The notes: generated from the letters alone by a model not told the origin. DNA of 64,000 nt from Heterocephalus glaber (GCF_000247695.1 NW_004624778.1:12169135-12233134), one strand, 5' to 3'. Positions 34,699 to 47,076 are shown, counted from the first letter of the stretch. Program-made: numbers and translations.

Positions 34699-34999
34699 CC
34701 AAGTGACACACCAGCCCCAGCTAGGAGAGGCCCACAGCGAACAGGGCCAGCCCTACCCTATAGCAGTTTCCAGGGTAACCCCTGGGACCATTTTGGTGAT
34801 GCTTCTGGTGAGCTGGGCCAGTCCTGGTGAACAAGGTCCCACATGGTCCAGCACCTGCCTCCTCGTGCTTTGCCAGCGGATGGAGCCGCTAGGCTAGGGG
34901 AAGAGGAAGGTGTTGCTGAGGGTGTGAAGCATCCATTATTCCTTTATTAGCCAGTGGGCCGTTTCTGGTCATGTTCTCCTTCTTGGCTCCGTGAGTTTG

Positions 35000-35230
35000 G
35001 GGGCGGAGAAGCCCAGTTATTTTCATTTAACCGGCTTCTGTCTCTGGGAGTGGCCGAGTGGCGGTGGGGGCAGACGGGGCTACGTGCTGCTGCTACGTGC
35101 TCTCCAGCAGGCGTTTGTGAATGGGCTGCGGCTCCCAGGCCAGCCTGCAGCCGGCGGCCCCCCCAGGACGAGCCGACTCTCAGTGACTCGAAGTCTTCAG
35201 TTTTTTCTAGCATTGCAGCAGCCCTGGCCA
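35000..35230. promoter_or_regulatory. GC-rich, CpG-bearing intronic patch
   Basis: CpG dinucleotides are more frequent here than in the surrounding intron (for example gtggccgagtggcggtgggg, cagccggcggcccc, aggacgagccgactct). Two long overlapping open frames occur because stops are rare in GC-rich sequence. It could be an internal promoter or enhancer; no TATA box or defined factor site is claimed. Confidence 0.3.
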
Positions 35231-35671
35231 GAGGAAGCTTTCTTCTGGCCCAAGAACAATGCCAGGGTCAGACCAGGGACCTCTCTCCTACACCCTCTTC
35301 CTTCCATTGTGAGCCTCTGCACAATCCCAGGCCTCTCACCCTGCACAGCCGGTGGGGGCGGGGGGTGTCCGGCCCAGAAGAGATTAGCAAAGTATGTGAC
35401 ACTTTCAGTCGCCTGCCTCCCCTTCCCAGGGCTCAGGGCTCTGGAGGCAGCCAATGGCCAGACTAAGGGTGTGTAGTGGCTGTTGGGTCTCAGCTGGGTG
35501 AGGCCCCAGCTGGATGGTGCCACCTTCTCCCCCCTGCCCCACTGAATCATAGGCCAGGGCTGGAGAAGACCTAGGACTTCACCTGTCACCACATGACAGA
35601 AACAGACAGGGAAAGGATTTACGACCTTCTTGCCCTACATAAAAATTCTTCCCTGAATTCCCAGGGGCTAC

Positions 35672-35691
35672 AAAAAAAAAAAAAAAAAAAA
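35672..35691. repeat. Poly(A) tract
   Basis: Twenty consecutive A. No SINE body could be recognised upstream. Confidence 0.95.
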
Positions 35692-35739
35692 GCCAGACTT
35701 TCCTCTCTGTCCCTGGAGGCTTATGGTCTTTAAGCCTCT

Positions 35740-36060
35740 CTGCATAACTCCCCAGTCTGTCTGTGACCTACGCTTGGTGACTAAATAGCTGACCCTGTAT
35801 CCAGCAGCACTGGCCCCTGCCTACATGTCCTTCCCAATTCATCTGCCTGCCACACATCTGTTCTTCAGACTGCTCGATGGTCCCCTCCTCTGTGAAGCCC
35901 TCCGTGCAAATGCACTTGCCCTGTGCCCTGCAGTTTGTTGACTCACCCAAACTCTTAGACCATAATATGGACCCAGAGCTGGGCCACCCCACCATGCACT
36001 GTGTCTCTCACACATGCATGCCTCCTTGTGACACAAATAGATCCCCAAAGCTGAAAACTC
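35740..36060 (+). mobile_element. L2-like LINE relic
   Basis: The words cactggcccctgcctacatg, gtcccctcctctgtgaagcc and cttgccctgtgccctgcagt follow the L2 3' region loosely. Confidence 0.45.
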
Positions 36061-36075
36061 GCCTATTCACCTCTG

Positions 36076-36328
36076 CAAGAGGTTCTCAAAGTATCGTCCC
36101 AAGGTAGCAGTAACAATGCACATTCCTGGGTCCCACTGAACCAGGACCTTGGGTGGGCCCAGTGCTGTGTATTTTAACAAGCTCTCCCAGCAATTCCAGT
36201 GCACACTGCAGCTTCCTTTTTTTCCCCCTTGGCACTGGAGGTGGAACCTAGGATCTCATGAGTGCTAGGCAAGCACTGTACCATTGAGCGATACCCCCAG
36301 CTCCCATGCTGCAGTTTGAGAGCCACTA
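36076..36328. mobile_element. MER5-like hAT relic split by an ID SINE
   Basis: It starts caagaggttctcaaagtatc, has the MER5 words cattcctgggtcccactgaa and gtattttaacaagctctccc, and ends gtttgagagccactag. An ID SINE (36211-36303) separates the body from its last 25 bp. Confidence 0.8.
36211..36303 (-). mobile_element. ID SINE inside a MER5-like element
   Basis: The reversed ID motifs ttggcactggaggtggaacc, tgctaggcaagcactgtacc and gagcgatacccccag are present. The flanks actgcag and gctgcag mark the insertion point in the older element. Confidence 0.8.
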
Positions 36329-37382
36329 GCTTAGCACTCACTTGCAGGTAATTGGCTTTTAAGAGTAACCTCTTGGTAATTTAGGGAGTCATCGACATCA
36401 CCTTACCCTGTCCCTTTCTGTTGGCAGCTGAGATTTAGGGTTGGTTGTTTTTTCCATCACTTTGCTCAAGTGAAGGACAAACACTCTTGCTCTGTTTGAC
36501 AACCTGGGAGAAAGATTTGCATAGGGTTGGGGATGCAGGGTCAAGACAGTCCTCCGAGCACTGTCACCAGCTATGTCCTGGATGACCTGGGCTCCAAAGC
36601 CTTTATGGCACCCAAGAGCCTCACTCTTACCTTTTCGGTCAAGGCAGAACCCTCAGCCACATGCTTCCAGTGGCCAAAGCGCTGCTCAGTTGGAGATGGG
36701 GCAACCTTGGCTTCTAGATGGGGGAGAGTGCTGGGCTGACCGGGAGCTCCCCTTCCTGCCATCCACTCTATGGGGGACAGATGAGACCTCCTCCATCCTC
36801 CACCCTCCGTCTTCCATGTGTTGGGCAATAGCTGTTGAGGAAAGGAGCTTGTTTCTGAGCTCACTGTCAGCAGCGACAGTGACCCTGAAGTGTACTTAGA
36901 GGGCAGGCAGGAGCTGATCTGGGGATAAAACAGCAAAGGCAAACTTCAGTCTACAAAGGGAGTGGTCTCAAGTTGATATTAAAGAGGCCACAAAGAAGAG
37001 CAGCAATGCAGTTGCAGGCCTAGCTATGCACTATGGAAATGCCAGACATTGTAACTGTGTCCAGCAAACAATTCTACCCTCTCCCACTGAGAATCTGTAG
37101 TCTGTTTTCCAGCAGAAGCCCCAAAGGACAGGTGGTCACTTCCTGGCCGGAGACTCACCTTTGCACTGGGAAAGGAGCCTATGCTTTGCCATCCTTCTGG
37201 GTCCAGACTCACACTCTCCTCAGCCAATCTGGGACACTTCTAGAGGAAAGCTTTGTCTGGTCACTGAGGCACTGTGCTCTTGTGTTCTTCTTTTTTCCTT
37301 TTGGCATCCAACCCTGAAGGATTCAGGAAGGAGTTCTGCCTAGAGTGATGTAGCCTGACTCACACTTCACAAACCTGGAAGC

Positions 37383-37424
37383 GTTGCTGTTGTTGTTTTT
37401 GTTGTTGTTGTTGTTGTTGTTGTT
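37383..37424. repeat. (GTT)n microsatellite
   Basis: About 42 bp of mostly GTT units. It produces a false poly-glutamine run on the reverse strand. Confidence 0.95.
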
Positions 37425-38299
37425 TTATTGAGGGGAAAGCTAGTGCAGCTTTTTGCTGCTGGTTGGTTGCCTGGAGCTGTCTCTTGATTCCATTATGACC
37501 TAGAACCAGGGAAAGGTAAATGGCGGCTTTGTCCTCTCCTGAGACAGCAGGCCACCAGCTCCAAGGGCTCTGGGCCGAGGTTCCCAGGGACTCACTGGGA
37601 GCCTGATGCTCTAGGAGGCCTAGGGCTATTGTCACAATGTCTACACTGAGTGGCCCACAGGACATGGGCCTCTTCCACCACACGTACGGCGATGAAGTGT
37701 TGGGGGTGCTGGAAGCTACCATGGCTGAGGTGAGTGTGTCAGAGCAAACGACCGCCCTGGCCACTTCTGTCTCCAGCTCACTGGTACAGGGCCAGGGCTT
37801 GGTTCTGGTGGGATTCAGAAGAGGGAAAGGAAGAGGTGGGCTGGGGACACATCCATCAACTCATGTTTCCCAGCTTAGATTACAAAAATCAAACAATGTT
37901 AACAGGTCTGTAACAGAAAATAGCAGGTTTCCGCCCCATTCTTCCTCAGTCCACTACTTCCATTCCTCAAGCCAACTACTTTTCACTTTTGTCATTGTTT
38001 TATTTTTCTGGTGGTATCAATGTATCTCTAGAACATAGATTTCTAGTGTCTAGTATGACTGCTCTTTCTAAATGCACCAATTTCAGATGTTATCTGCTGA
38101 TTTCCTTATTACGGTCGATAAGAATTTTGTTATCGTACATCTTTGTTCACCAATCAGTCACGTGTCACCCACTGACAGGTTCAGATCCTGAGAAGTTTGC
38201 CATTAGGTAATTTCATTGCTGTGGGAACATCAGAATGAACCTGCAGAAACCTAGATGTCACCCAACAAAACGTCAACAGGAAGTGTGCAACTACAGAGA

Positions 38300-39550
38300 T
38301 TTTTATTGTTAAATTTTTAATCCAATCATGACTTCATTATGGAATCTAACTTCTTTTTATTGACAAAAATCAAACTAATGGAAAACTGTAAAAATAACAT
38401 AAAGCATTCCAATGTTCCTTTTCACCTTGTTTTCTCAAATGATAATATCTTACCACACTTGTTTTATCATTCTATCTGTGTAATGTTATTTTTTTACATA
38501 ATGGCTTGAAGAGTAAGTTGCAGATATGGTTAAACTTTATTCCTAAATACTTCAGTGTGTTGTCCTAAAAACTGGGATATTCTCTTACCCAGCTCAGTTT
38601 AAATATCAGAATTAGAAAATTAGCATTGATCGATGTTAAATGAGCTATATAGACTTTATTTAAATTTTTCTAATTGTCCCATTAATGTCTTCTATAGACA
38701 AAGTTTTTGTGGGAGTTTTTTTCTGATCATATTTTGCTTTTAGCTGTGTCTCTTTAGTCTCCTCAGTCTTTCTTTGTCCTTTGTGACCTTGATATTTTGC
38801 AGAGTGCAGTCTAGTTACTTAGTAGGATGGGTGTCCATATGGGTTTGTCTGATGTATCTTCCTGATTAAAGGTATACACTTTTGAAAGGCAATGCCGTGA
38901 GGTGCTGTGTCCTTCTCTGAGACACATCTACGGGGCAGGTAACTTTGACCATCTAGTTCAGTTAGTAGCTTCCAGTCCTCAGCACTATACAGTTCCCTTT
39001 GTAATTAAGTATCTTGCAAGGAGATATCTGAATATATGTAAATATACTGTTTCTGTTAATACTTTCACCCATGAATTTTGGCATTCATTGACGATTCTTG
39101 CTTGAAATATCACAGTGCTGTTCAGCAAATAGTGACTTTTCTAACTTCATGTATGTTTATTCATTGATTTTCTACTATATGGAAGGTTTTTTCCTCCTCC
39201 CCAACTTATTGATCTTTTTATCTATTCATTTGTGTTAGTTCATAGGTTTCTATTGTATTCTCAGGGTTATAATTCATTACTATTACTTTTTGTTTTGATG
39301 GTCAAGTTGCCCCAAATATGACCAGTGGAATCACTTCAAACAGGCATCTTTGTGTTTCTGAAAAGTCCCCATTATTCTTTGAGGACTTCCTTACATCCTG
39401 GCACAAAACGTTGTTCAGAGCTTATCTGGTATTTTCTGTGCCCCAGCCCTGGAAGCCACTGTTATCCAAGGAGCTCTGGTACATTTAAGTGAATGGTTTG
39501 TAGAAGCCAAGATCAGGTACCAGGTGTGCTCACTGCTCCTGAGTCCTCAT
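38300..39550 (-). mobile_element. Long old L1M fragment (antisense)
   Basis: More than 1.2 kb follow an ancient L1M element in reverse: ttcctaaatacttcagtgtg, aattgtcccattaatgtctt, ctttttttc-type tracts, ctcagtctttctttgtcctt, aactttgaccatctagttca, tcacccatgaattttggcat and ccccattattctttgaggac. The end at 39500-39550 (agccaagatcaggtaccagg, tgtgctcactgctcctgagt) still fits. It is the largest single repeat in the long intron. Confidence 0.8.
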
Positions 39551-39604
39551 GTGGGTTTGACCTTCCTCTCTTCCACATTCCCAGAGTGCCCAGTTCCCCA
39601 GAAC

Positions 39605-39719
39605 AGAACTGCTCTTTCTTTTTTTTTTTTTTTTTGGTACCAGGGATTGAACTCGGGACCTTGTGCTTGCAAGGCAGGCGGCAGAACCACTGAGCTAAAT
39701 CCCTGGCCCCAGAGCTGCT
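39605..39719 (-). mobile_element. ID SINE
   Basis: The reversed body (poly(T), ggtaccagggattgaactcg, gcaaggcaggcggcagaacc, gctaaatccctggcc) is flanked by agaactgct and agagctgct, a 9 bp duplication with one mismatch. It is a close sister of the copy at 40294. Confidence 0.92.
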
Positions 39720-40280
39720 GTTATTCATCTTCTCCAGAAAACAAACTTGGATTCTGCCTGGGGGTAAAGACTGATTGTGTGGCTGTGTAGTGGGGAAAGG
39801 TCTTGGGGATCTCTGGCTCTCATTCAGTTCCAACATTTCCTTCTAGCCATGCAAGCTTTGCCTTTCCTGGTGCCAGGCACCACCCAGCTCTGAGCTCCAG
39901 AGGTTCGAAGACCCTGTCAGTACATTGCTTATCAGTATCATCCTCTGCAGACAACTTGGGCTGCACCTGTCCCCAGTCTGCTAAGTTGCTGGCTCCTCCT
40001 CTGCTCACTTTCTCCTCCATGTTTGTTGAAATTTTGCTCTGTATCTTTTTGTGGGTTTATAATTGCTTCATTAGTAGGAAGGGGAAGTTGAAATAAATGC
40101 ATGCTGTCAACCCACCATGTCACATCAGAAGCTTAATTTGGTTGGGTTTTTTAAATAAGGGAATCATAACAGGAAGAGTTGTAGGTGAGACTGAGCCTAG
40201 AGTACTTTCAGGAGCAAGTGGAGCAGATGTGGCCACCTGGGAGTTGAGTGATAAAGTAATCTGTCCCCTGAGACCAGGTA

Positions 40281-40406
40281 GGAGAATTGACTTGGTTTCT
40301 TTGTTTGTTTTGTTTTTTGGTACTGGGGATCGAACTTGGGACCTTGTACTTGCAAGGCAGGCGGCAGAACCACTGAGCTAAATCCCCGGCCCGGGAGAAT
40401 TGGCTT
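40281..40406 (-). mobile_element. ID SINE
   Basis: The reversed body 40294-40393 (T-rich, ggtactggggatcgaacttg, caaggcaggcggcagaacca, ctaaatccccggcc) is flanked by ggagaattgactt and ggagaattggctt, a 13 bp duplication with one mismatch. Confidence 0.92.
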
Positions 40407-41694
40407 GTGATGAAGCCCTGGACATGTTGTCACTGGGGCTGCAGTACAGAGGGAACAGTGGAATATACCTGAATGCCAATTATTAGGTTTTCTTCCCTTT
40501 TGTTCAGGAAATGTCACACATACACACATGCATGTGCACACACTAGCTTTACCAACCAGGAGGAGGACACACTGAGCAAAGTGAGGATCTCCCTACCAGC
40601 TGTCTGACCTGCTTGAGGAAATCTCTGCTTGGATTCAAATCTTACAGACATCGAGACCCCATATGAGAAGTGACAGAGTACTAGTGCTCAGGGACCCAAG
40701 GATAAAGCTCTATTGTTGTCACTCACTTGGAATTTCACCCATGCCCTGCCTAGCTTTGTACTTGACCACTCCGGTGGGAAACACTCCCCCACTGCAAGCC
40801 CCCAGGACTTATGAGCAGGGCCCTTGCCTGGCACCACATCTGAGACCATGGAGCAGTTGCTAAACCTTCAGAGTGTGTATGTCAGCTGACTGGGCAGAAC
40901 GGAGCAGAGCTGCCCCTGAACACTCTCAGAGCCCGGGGTCATCCCTGGCCTCTTCCTCTATAGCTGTCTGAGCCTCTCCCTTTTGGCATTACTAAGAAAT
41001 GTGGCCCACACACACACACACCAGTGGTCCCATGGCCCTAGAAGGCCTTGTGTAAGGTCCAAGCTCTCCTTGCTTTCTGCCCGTTCTCCTTTCAACAATC
41101 CATGGATTCTTCCCTTCCTGAAAACCATTGGTTTAGAACTTCTGGGAGCTTCAGTGTCTTTACCTATGAGTTTCTGCTCATTTCTGGAAGTGGCTAAGTG
41201 AGATACCCTCAGAGCAGGTAGGGCAGGTTTTCCAGCATAGCTCATCACAGCCTGGTAATGAAGGGAGGCAAACCAAGAGCTCTTCAGGGTCTGCACAGGA
41301 CTGTCAGCTGCTCCTAATCTCAGGAATGCAGACCCCTGAAGGGCAAGGACTCTGGAAATGTTCTTATCACCTGGAAGGCTCCACATCCAGCCAGTCACTG
41401 GGAAGAATTAGCCCTATGGACATATTGTCACCTCGGGCCCAGATCTGGGGATAAAGTTGAGGTATGCTGGGAGAGAGCTGGTGGAGGAGTGGGATGAGAT
41501 AATGGCAGGCTCACGAGTAGGAGACCCCGAGGATGAGTACCTGGGGCAGTCAGAGACAACATGGGAAATGTGGCTACCTTGCCAAGGTGTGCAGGGTAAG
41601 GATAGCCAGCCTTGGGTGAGAACAAAGAAGTGATGTTTCTCCCTAGGCACAGCATCTTGAAGATCACTTAGTCTGTGCTTTTCATCATCTTTAC

Positions 41695-41830
41695 ACATCA
41701 TTCCAAATAAGGAAACTGAAGCCCCTAACAAGGAAGTGTTGGACCCAAGGCCATAAAGAGAATCCAGCCACAGATTTTGGGTTCAGGGTCCCTGGGTCAC
41801 TGTTTCTTCCACACATCCTGCAGCTTCTTT
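41695..41830 (-). mobile_element. MIR-like SINE relic
   Basis: The words aaataaggaaactgaagccc and ccaaggccataaagagaatc are a reversed, diverged MIR core. Confidence 0.5.
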
Positions 41831-43299
41831 CCTAACAAATCAGAATGATTGGTCCTTGTACAAGGCTCACAGGACATCTGTTTAATAATTTATTCTAGAA
41901 TTTCCTAGGGATCAGCATCAAGTAGGTGTCTTTGAAAAGGCTTCATCACTAAAGTGTCTGCACATAAAATGTTCTGTAGAAAGGAAATTAGAAAAGAGAA
42001 AAAAGGAAAGGAAATGACAATCAGAGCTGCCTTCCGTTTCTACACACTCCCTCCACCTCACATGAGCCAGAACTGCAAGGCCACATAAGCTGTTGGTGGC
42101 AGCCCCAACCGCCAAGCCAGAGGCTCCCCGGGGCCTGTTCCTCAACCGTGCCATGATTAAAGCACAGACAGATGGAGGGCCATCCAAAAAGGGGCAGTAA
42201 TCATGGAGTAGGAGGGCAAGAAAACTGTGGAGAAACAGGATTTTTCTACCATGTCATCCGGTTGCCTTACACTGTGGGCTGTGTCGTGTCCTCGCTTGTC
42301 ACTGTTCTCCATTCTGTGCTGTTGGGCAGGCCTGGGAGTTCTGAGGAAGGCTTTTTGTTCATGGATCAGCCTTGCCACTAGCCAATATGGTTGACTTCAT
42401 GAAAATTATAGTTTCCCTTTCCTTAATACACTCCATAGGCTCTGCCTGAAATTATTGTAAAATATGATTCCAATCTATTAATGGCAGAGAGGTGGGGGCC
42501 ACCCCCTGGGTTGCACAGCGCATGTATGAACAGCAGCCTAGTCCTTATTTTAAGCAAAGAAAGTTTGAGTTGAATATCTAGGTCACTCATTCATTTCCAA
42601 GGTCAGATAGGGAGTTAGTTTAGAAGATTTCCAGTTGAAAGAGAACCTCCTCAGAGAGAAATATCTACCAGCCAAGAAGGCAAGGTGCCCTGCTCTGTTT
42701 CTTCAGGAGGAAGGAGTCCCGAGGTCATAGAGTGCTATCACAGAGAGGAGCCTTCAAGGTCACCAGTACAGCTCCTTTTGCTTTGCATTTGGCAAAATTG
42801 AAGCCCAGACAGAACTCCCACTCAGAGCAGGGTGTCTGCTCTCCCTGGTCCCCACCAGGTGAGCTGACTTTTAGAGGCTGCTGGGAGTCCCAGGTCACCA
42901 TGTATGGTGACAGGCACCTGCAACCCCAGAGGGGCTGAGTGCAAAGGGGATTTGTTAGGAAGAAAAAGAGTTGCTGGGTTGCTGAAATTCCTGGGTACTC
43001 AGCCATACCCTCGTGGCTTGATTGACCCACTCACCTGTCTCAGCCAATGGCATCCTCTCAGAAGCAGAATCTTTTTATGGAGATCTGTGTCATGTTTGTC
43101 ATGTATGTCAGTAGTCTGTGAGTCATTTAGAGGAATCTATTGCAAAGACCCTCAGCAAAATTAGCCATAAGAGGCAGACAGCCTAGGACAGATGGTTCGT
43201 AGATGTGACCCATAAATCCCACCCACACCAGCCCAGGCATGTTGGATGGTCAAGGGCTGCCCATTTGAGGGACATCTGGCCCTGTTCCACCCTTCCCAG

Positions 43300-43332
43300 C
43301 ACACATACACACACACACACACACACGCACAC
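43300..43332. repeat. (CA)n microsatellite
   Basis: About 33 bp of CA with one TA and one CG interruption. Confidence 0.93.
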
Positions 43333-44020
43333 GAGATCCTGTATAAGTATTTTCCAAACAGGCTTAAAATGTTGAGAACAGTTCATTCTAGTTCCTGTGG
43401 TCTCTAGGGCTACTCTGTGCTCTCTGGATTATTATTTTGCTTCAAAGTGTACCCTCCAGGTCAAAGTAGAAATATTTTCTTGGCAAGAAAAGAGAAGATG
43501 TCCCTTTATGTGGCCCTTCCTGGCCGCACGAAGGGGGATATTGTTCCAGCAGGCTGGTGTGTGGTGTGGTCAAGGAAATGCATCACCCCTTTCAGCAAGG
43601 TCCTTTGAGGACACCCCAGGGGCAGGAATATCATGTCTGGCCACAAGTCAGGCTGGCCATCCCCTGGAGGAGAAAATTTGCTTGGCTGAAGGTACAGCAT
43701 GAAACAAGCCCAAAGATAGGGAGCTTGGGGGGAGCTTGTTGGGCCATGAGGGACCCTCTCTTGGCTATAAGGACCTCAGGGACACTCAGAATCAAAAGCT
43801 GAGAAGCCTGTCTTTCAGTATAGTATGAAGGTGCAGCACCTCACCACGCTGAGAAGCCTAGATCTCACAGACTCCTAAAACAACGTGCTGTGTTCCCTCC
43901 TTCCTTGCCACACAGTAGAATCAGGTGTATGCACGTGACAATAAGCCAGCACCTTTGCTTCCCTCTAACCTTCCCTCAAGGCAGACTCTGGGCAGTAGGT
44001 TTCAGACCTGGGTGATTTGG

Positions 44021-44192
44021 GGGGTTTTGTTTTGTTGATTTTTTTCTTTGTTTGTTTTTGAACCCAGGTCCTTTGCAGTGAGCAACATCCCCAGCTATTT
44101 TTGTATTTTTTATGTTGAGACAGGGTCTCACGGAATAGCTGAGTTGGCTGGGCTCGAACTTGTGACCTATCTCAGCATCCCAAAGGCTGGGT
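44021..44192 (-). mobile_element. B1-dID composite SINE
   Basis: Poly(T)-rich left edge, reversed ID-like part (gaacccaggtcctttgcagt, catccccagc), T-rich linker, then reversed B1 part (gagacagggtctcacggaat, gggctcgaacttgtgaccta). It has the same architecture as the copy at 20316 and is more diverged. Confidence 0.7.
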
Positions 44193-44469
44193 CATTTTTA
44201 ATGCTCCTGGAATGAACCTACTGTGCAGCTGGGTCTGAGACTCTCTTAAGGGATTGGGGATTTTTCCCATTCCTCATTCTGTAAGGGTTTTATATCCCAG
44301 AAATTAATTATATACAGCCTTGAGAAATACTTGTTAGTTTCTCTCTTTCTCCTGGAAGAATGTAGGTTCCTTCAGAACAGGGACCAGGTATTATTTTCCA
44401 TTGAATTTCTCACAGGGAATATTCTGTCCTATCTCTACCCTACCCCTGTCTTCACCCAAAACGGTCAAT

Positions 44470-44830
44470 CTGATCATCAAATGTTTATAGACTCCCCTTG
44501 TTCCAGTCCCAGCTGCCTCCCTAATTCCGTGTTAGTCCTTGTCTCTGTCCATTGTGATAGCCTCCTAACTAGTCTGCCCGTGTTTGGTTTATCCCCTTAA
44601 TCCATCCTCCACATTACCTACAAAGTGAGCAGATCTAGCCATTTAACTAATTTTTCTCAAGCCTGTCCTTGTTTGCCATCACACATAAGACACGATCCTG
44701 TCACGAAGGATCTCCATGGTCTACCCCCTGCTTTCCTTTCTGACACAGGAGGCCACATTTCCCAATCATCTCACGCCCCATGTAATAGCCACACTAGACT
44801 CTTCTGAAGCCCTGAATACAGGGGGCCAGG
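44470..44830 (+). mobile_element. Old LINE-like relic (L2/L3-like)
   Basis: The order gcagatctagccatttaact, aagacacgatcctgtcacga, aggatctccatggtctaccc follows a widespread old LINE 3' region. Family assignment is uncertain. Confidence 0.45.
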
Positions 44831-44959
44831 GGCTCTATGTTCCCAGTGATCCTTCATAACCCTGGCATAGAGATGGCGACGGTATGCAGACAGTTAGTGA
44901 ACACCCTCACAACAGCCCTGGTCCACCCCACAACATGCACATGACCCAGAGGGTAGGAT

Positions 44960-45115
44960 TGTGGCTGCCCTGCCCCTTCCAAGCTGGGAACCTTGAGGAA
45001 GTACCTTTATCTCTCTCATCCTCATGTCTTAGATAAGGGTAGTAAAATATTCCCCCTGCAAGCCACCATCTCAGGAGGCTGTCGTGAGAATCAAGCAAGA
45101 TGATCACCGAGGAAA
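44960..45115 (+). mobile_element. MIR-like SINE
   Basis: Plus-oriented MIR words: accttgaggaagtaccttta, cctcatgtcttagataaggg, gagaatcaagcaagatgatc. Confidence 0.65.
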
Positions 45116-45339
45116 AAACTGTAAGGCATTAGTGGAATCTAAGGGTTTTCACATGGGCATTCGTAAATACGTGCTGCACACAGCCGCTCCCTAGGGCCAC
45201 TCAGCATGCAGACCTGTGCACGTGCCTGTGAGCAGGCCAGGCGCATTGGTGGCGACACCGGCCTCTTCCCTCGGCATTTTTATAAAGGGAATCGGTTGAA
45301 GGAAATGTCTAGGAATAGACAATCTTCCTAAGCTCCCCC

Positions 45340-45430
45340 AAAATAACTCCAGTGGAAACAATTGTGGTAACGTCCATTCTGCTGTTATTGTTTCAGTCAA
45401 CTGCAATATGGGAAAAAATCTCCCGGCATT
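45340..45430. promoter_or_regulatory. Candidate conserved non-coding patch
   Basis: This is non-repetitive sequence with SOX-type words (aacaattgt at about 45357 and ttattgttt at about 45384) close together. It is listed only as a candidate; nothing in one sequence can show conservation. Confidence 0.2.
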
Positions 45431-46390
45431 TTCAACTCAGCTGGGAATGAACTTGACTTCCAGGGGCCTGGAAACAAAGGGATTGTGCTTGAGGGCCACT
45501 CTTGGGTGTACATGGCCCGCTGGTGCTGACAAAGAGAATCGAGGGGCTTGTATACAGCCTCCCTTGCCTCTCTCCCGCCCTTTGGGGACACGCTTGCTGG
45601 AAGCCTTTGTATTTTCCCATGGATAGCTTCTGGAGGTCTCACCACGGAGCTTATTAAAACTGCACTCTGAGTTTAGAGCTCCTTGCAGACAGTTATACAG
45701 CCCAGAACGCTCAGACATGGTTTCTGTCCTACACCACATCCATCAGTCTCCTCTCCCGATGCTCTACTTACAGACAGGTGCTCATCTCCCCAGACCTGGG
45801 CATAGTCCTTGCCCCGCCTTTCTACCTCCCTGCTTGCTTTTCTTGCCACTCTGTCTTCCTCAAAGAAATTGCCCCAACCCCTTTACTTGGTTCCCTCTCC
45901 ATCACCTCCCCGCCTGACTACAGTACGTCCTCCTGCCCCGCTGTGGCCAAGGAAACAACATCTGAACCCCGAATCTTCTCCACTCCCCTCTCCATTCTTG
46001 CCACCCATCACCCTCTAATGATTGCCCCAACTTTTCCAGGACAACTCTCTATTCCTGTCATTTTATCCTTTTCAAAGCTAACCTTGTTAGTTGTGTGACT
46101 AAAGGTGACTTAATTTTGTACTTTTGTAAAAGCCCTAATAGATCCGATGCTCCTCCTATTTCCATTTCCAACTCACCATCTGTGAAAAACAATTCTTTTC
46201 TTGCCTGTGGATCATGACTTAAGTACCATCCCCATGACTTCTCTGCCCTCTAATTCTTCCATCCCTTAGACTATATTGTTTCCCCCTTTTTCCAAGAAGT
46301 GTTTGCTGAGTCTTCTGCTAGAACATCTTAGAACCTTTGCTTTCTCGGAAGATGGTTCCCTGTCTCATCGCACTTGTCACACTTCAGATC

Positions 46391-46508
46391 TGGTTAACAT
46401 GCAGATTTCAATTCAGGAGGACTGAGTGAGGCTCAGACTTCTGTATCCTCAGACAGTTCTCAGGTGACACCTGTGCTGCTGGCCCAAGGACCACACATTG
46501 AATAGCAG
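46391..46508. mobile_element. MER5-like hAT fragment
   Basis: It contains taacatgcagatttcaattc, ctcaggtgacacctgtgctg and ggcccaaggaccacacattg, the second half of a MER5-like element. Confidence 0.6.
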
Positions 46509-46518
46509 GACCCTATGA

Positions 46519-46691
46519 CAGTGACTCCCACATTTTGCTGCAGACTGCAATCGCATGAGGGTTTTAAAAGAGATTGATACAATGTTCTGCACCAACCAAT
46601 CTGGTTTTATTGGGATGGAGTATGACCCAGGCATTGAGGTGTTTAAAATCTCCATGTGATTATCATATGCAGTAAAGTATGGGAACCACTA
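46519..46691. mobile_element. MER20-like hAT relic
   Basis: The left end cagtgactcccacattttgc and the reverse complement of the right end, tagtggttcccatacttt, are inverted. The size (173 bp) and centre fit MER20. It lies 10 bp from a MER5 fragment. Confidence 0.7.
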
Positions 46692-47076
46692 TCTTATTGT
46701 ATATATCAAGGGTGGCTAAGCCTGCTGTTTATTTCATGTGTTCTTACTTTGTCTCTTTCTTTAAGGCTGGATTGATTGATGCATTGAATCTTAGGGCTTT
46801 AGATGCTTTTTTGATGGTTAACAAGTATTAATAGAGCACATATTGCTGGTAGGGACCCATACTAGACGTTGAGGAAAATAAAGTCTAGAAGGTCTTGCAT
46901 CTATGCAGAGCATAGTGAGATCTACTTATTGCTGGCCTTGGCCAGCTGGGGCCTGTGTGACGAGGTTTCAGGGCCTCTGGACCATGTTTTCTCCACCCCC
47001 GTGGGAAAAATCACAAGCTCCTGGCTTATTTATTCTGAAACACTACCAGTCATTTCATATTCCTTTTGATCTGAGG

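Noticed and set aside
34954..35476. Two overlapping open frames of 160-170 codons
   Set aside because: Stops are rare in this GC-rich patch; neither frame has a recognised domain, and both start at weak or non-ATG codons.
35672..35691. A20 tract as a retrocopy tail
   Set aside because: No SINE or gene-like body could be recognised upstream, and no target duplication was found.
37360..37764. Reverse-strand open frame with a glutamine-rich stretch
   Set aside because: The glutamine run is the reverse translation of a GTT microsatellite; there is no recognisable domain or splice context.
45715..46090. Pyrimidine-rich open frames on the + strand
   Set aside because: Low-complexity C/T-rich sequence open in more than one frame, with no domain; possibly an old LINE relic.
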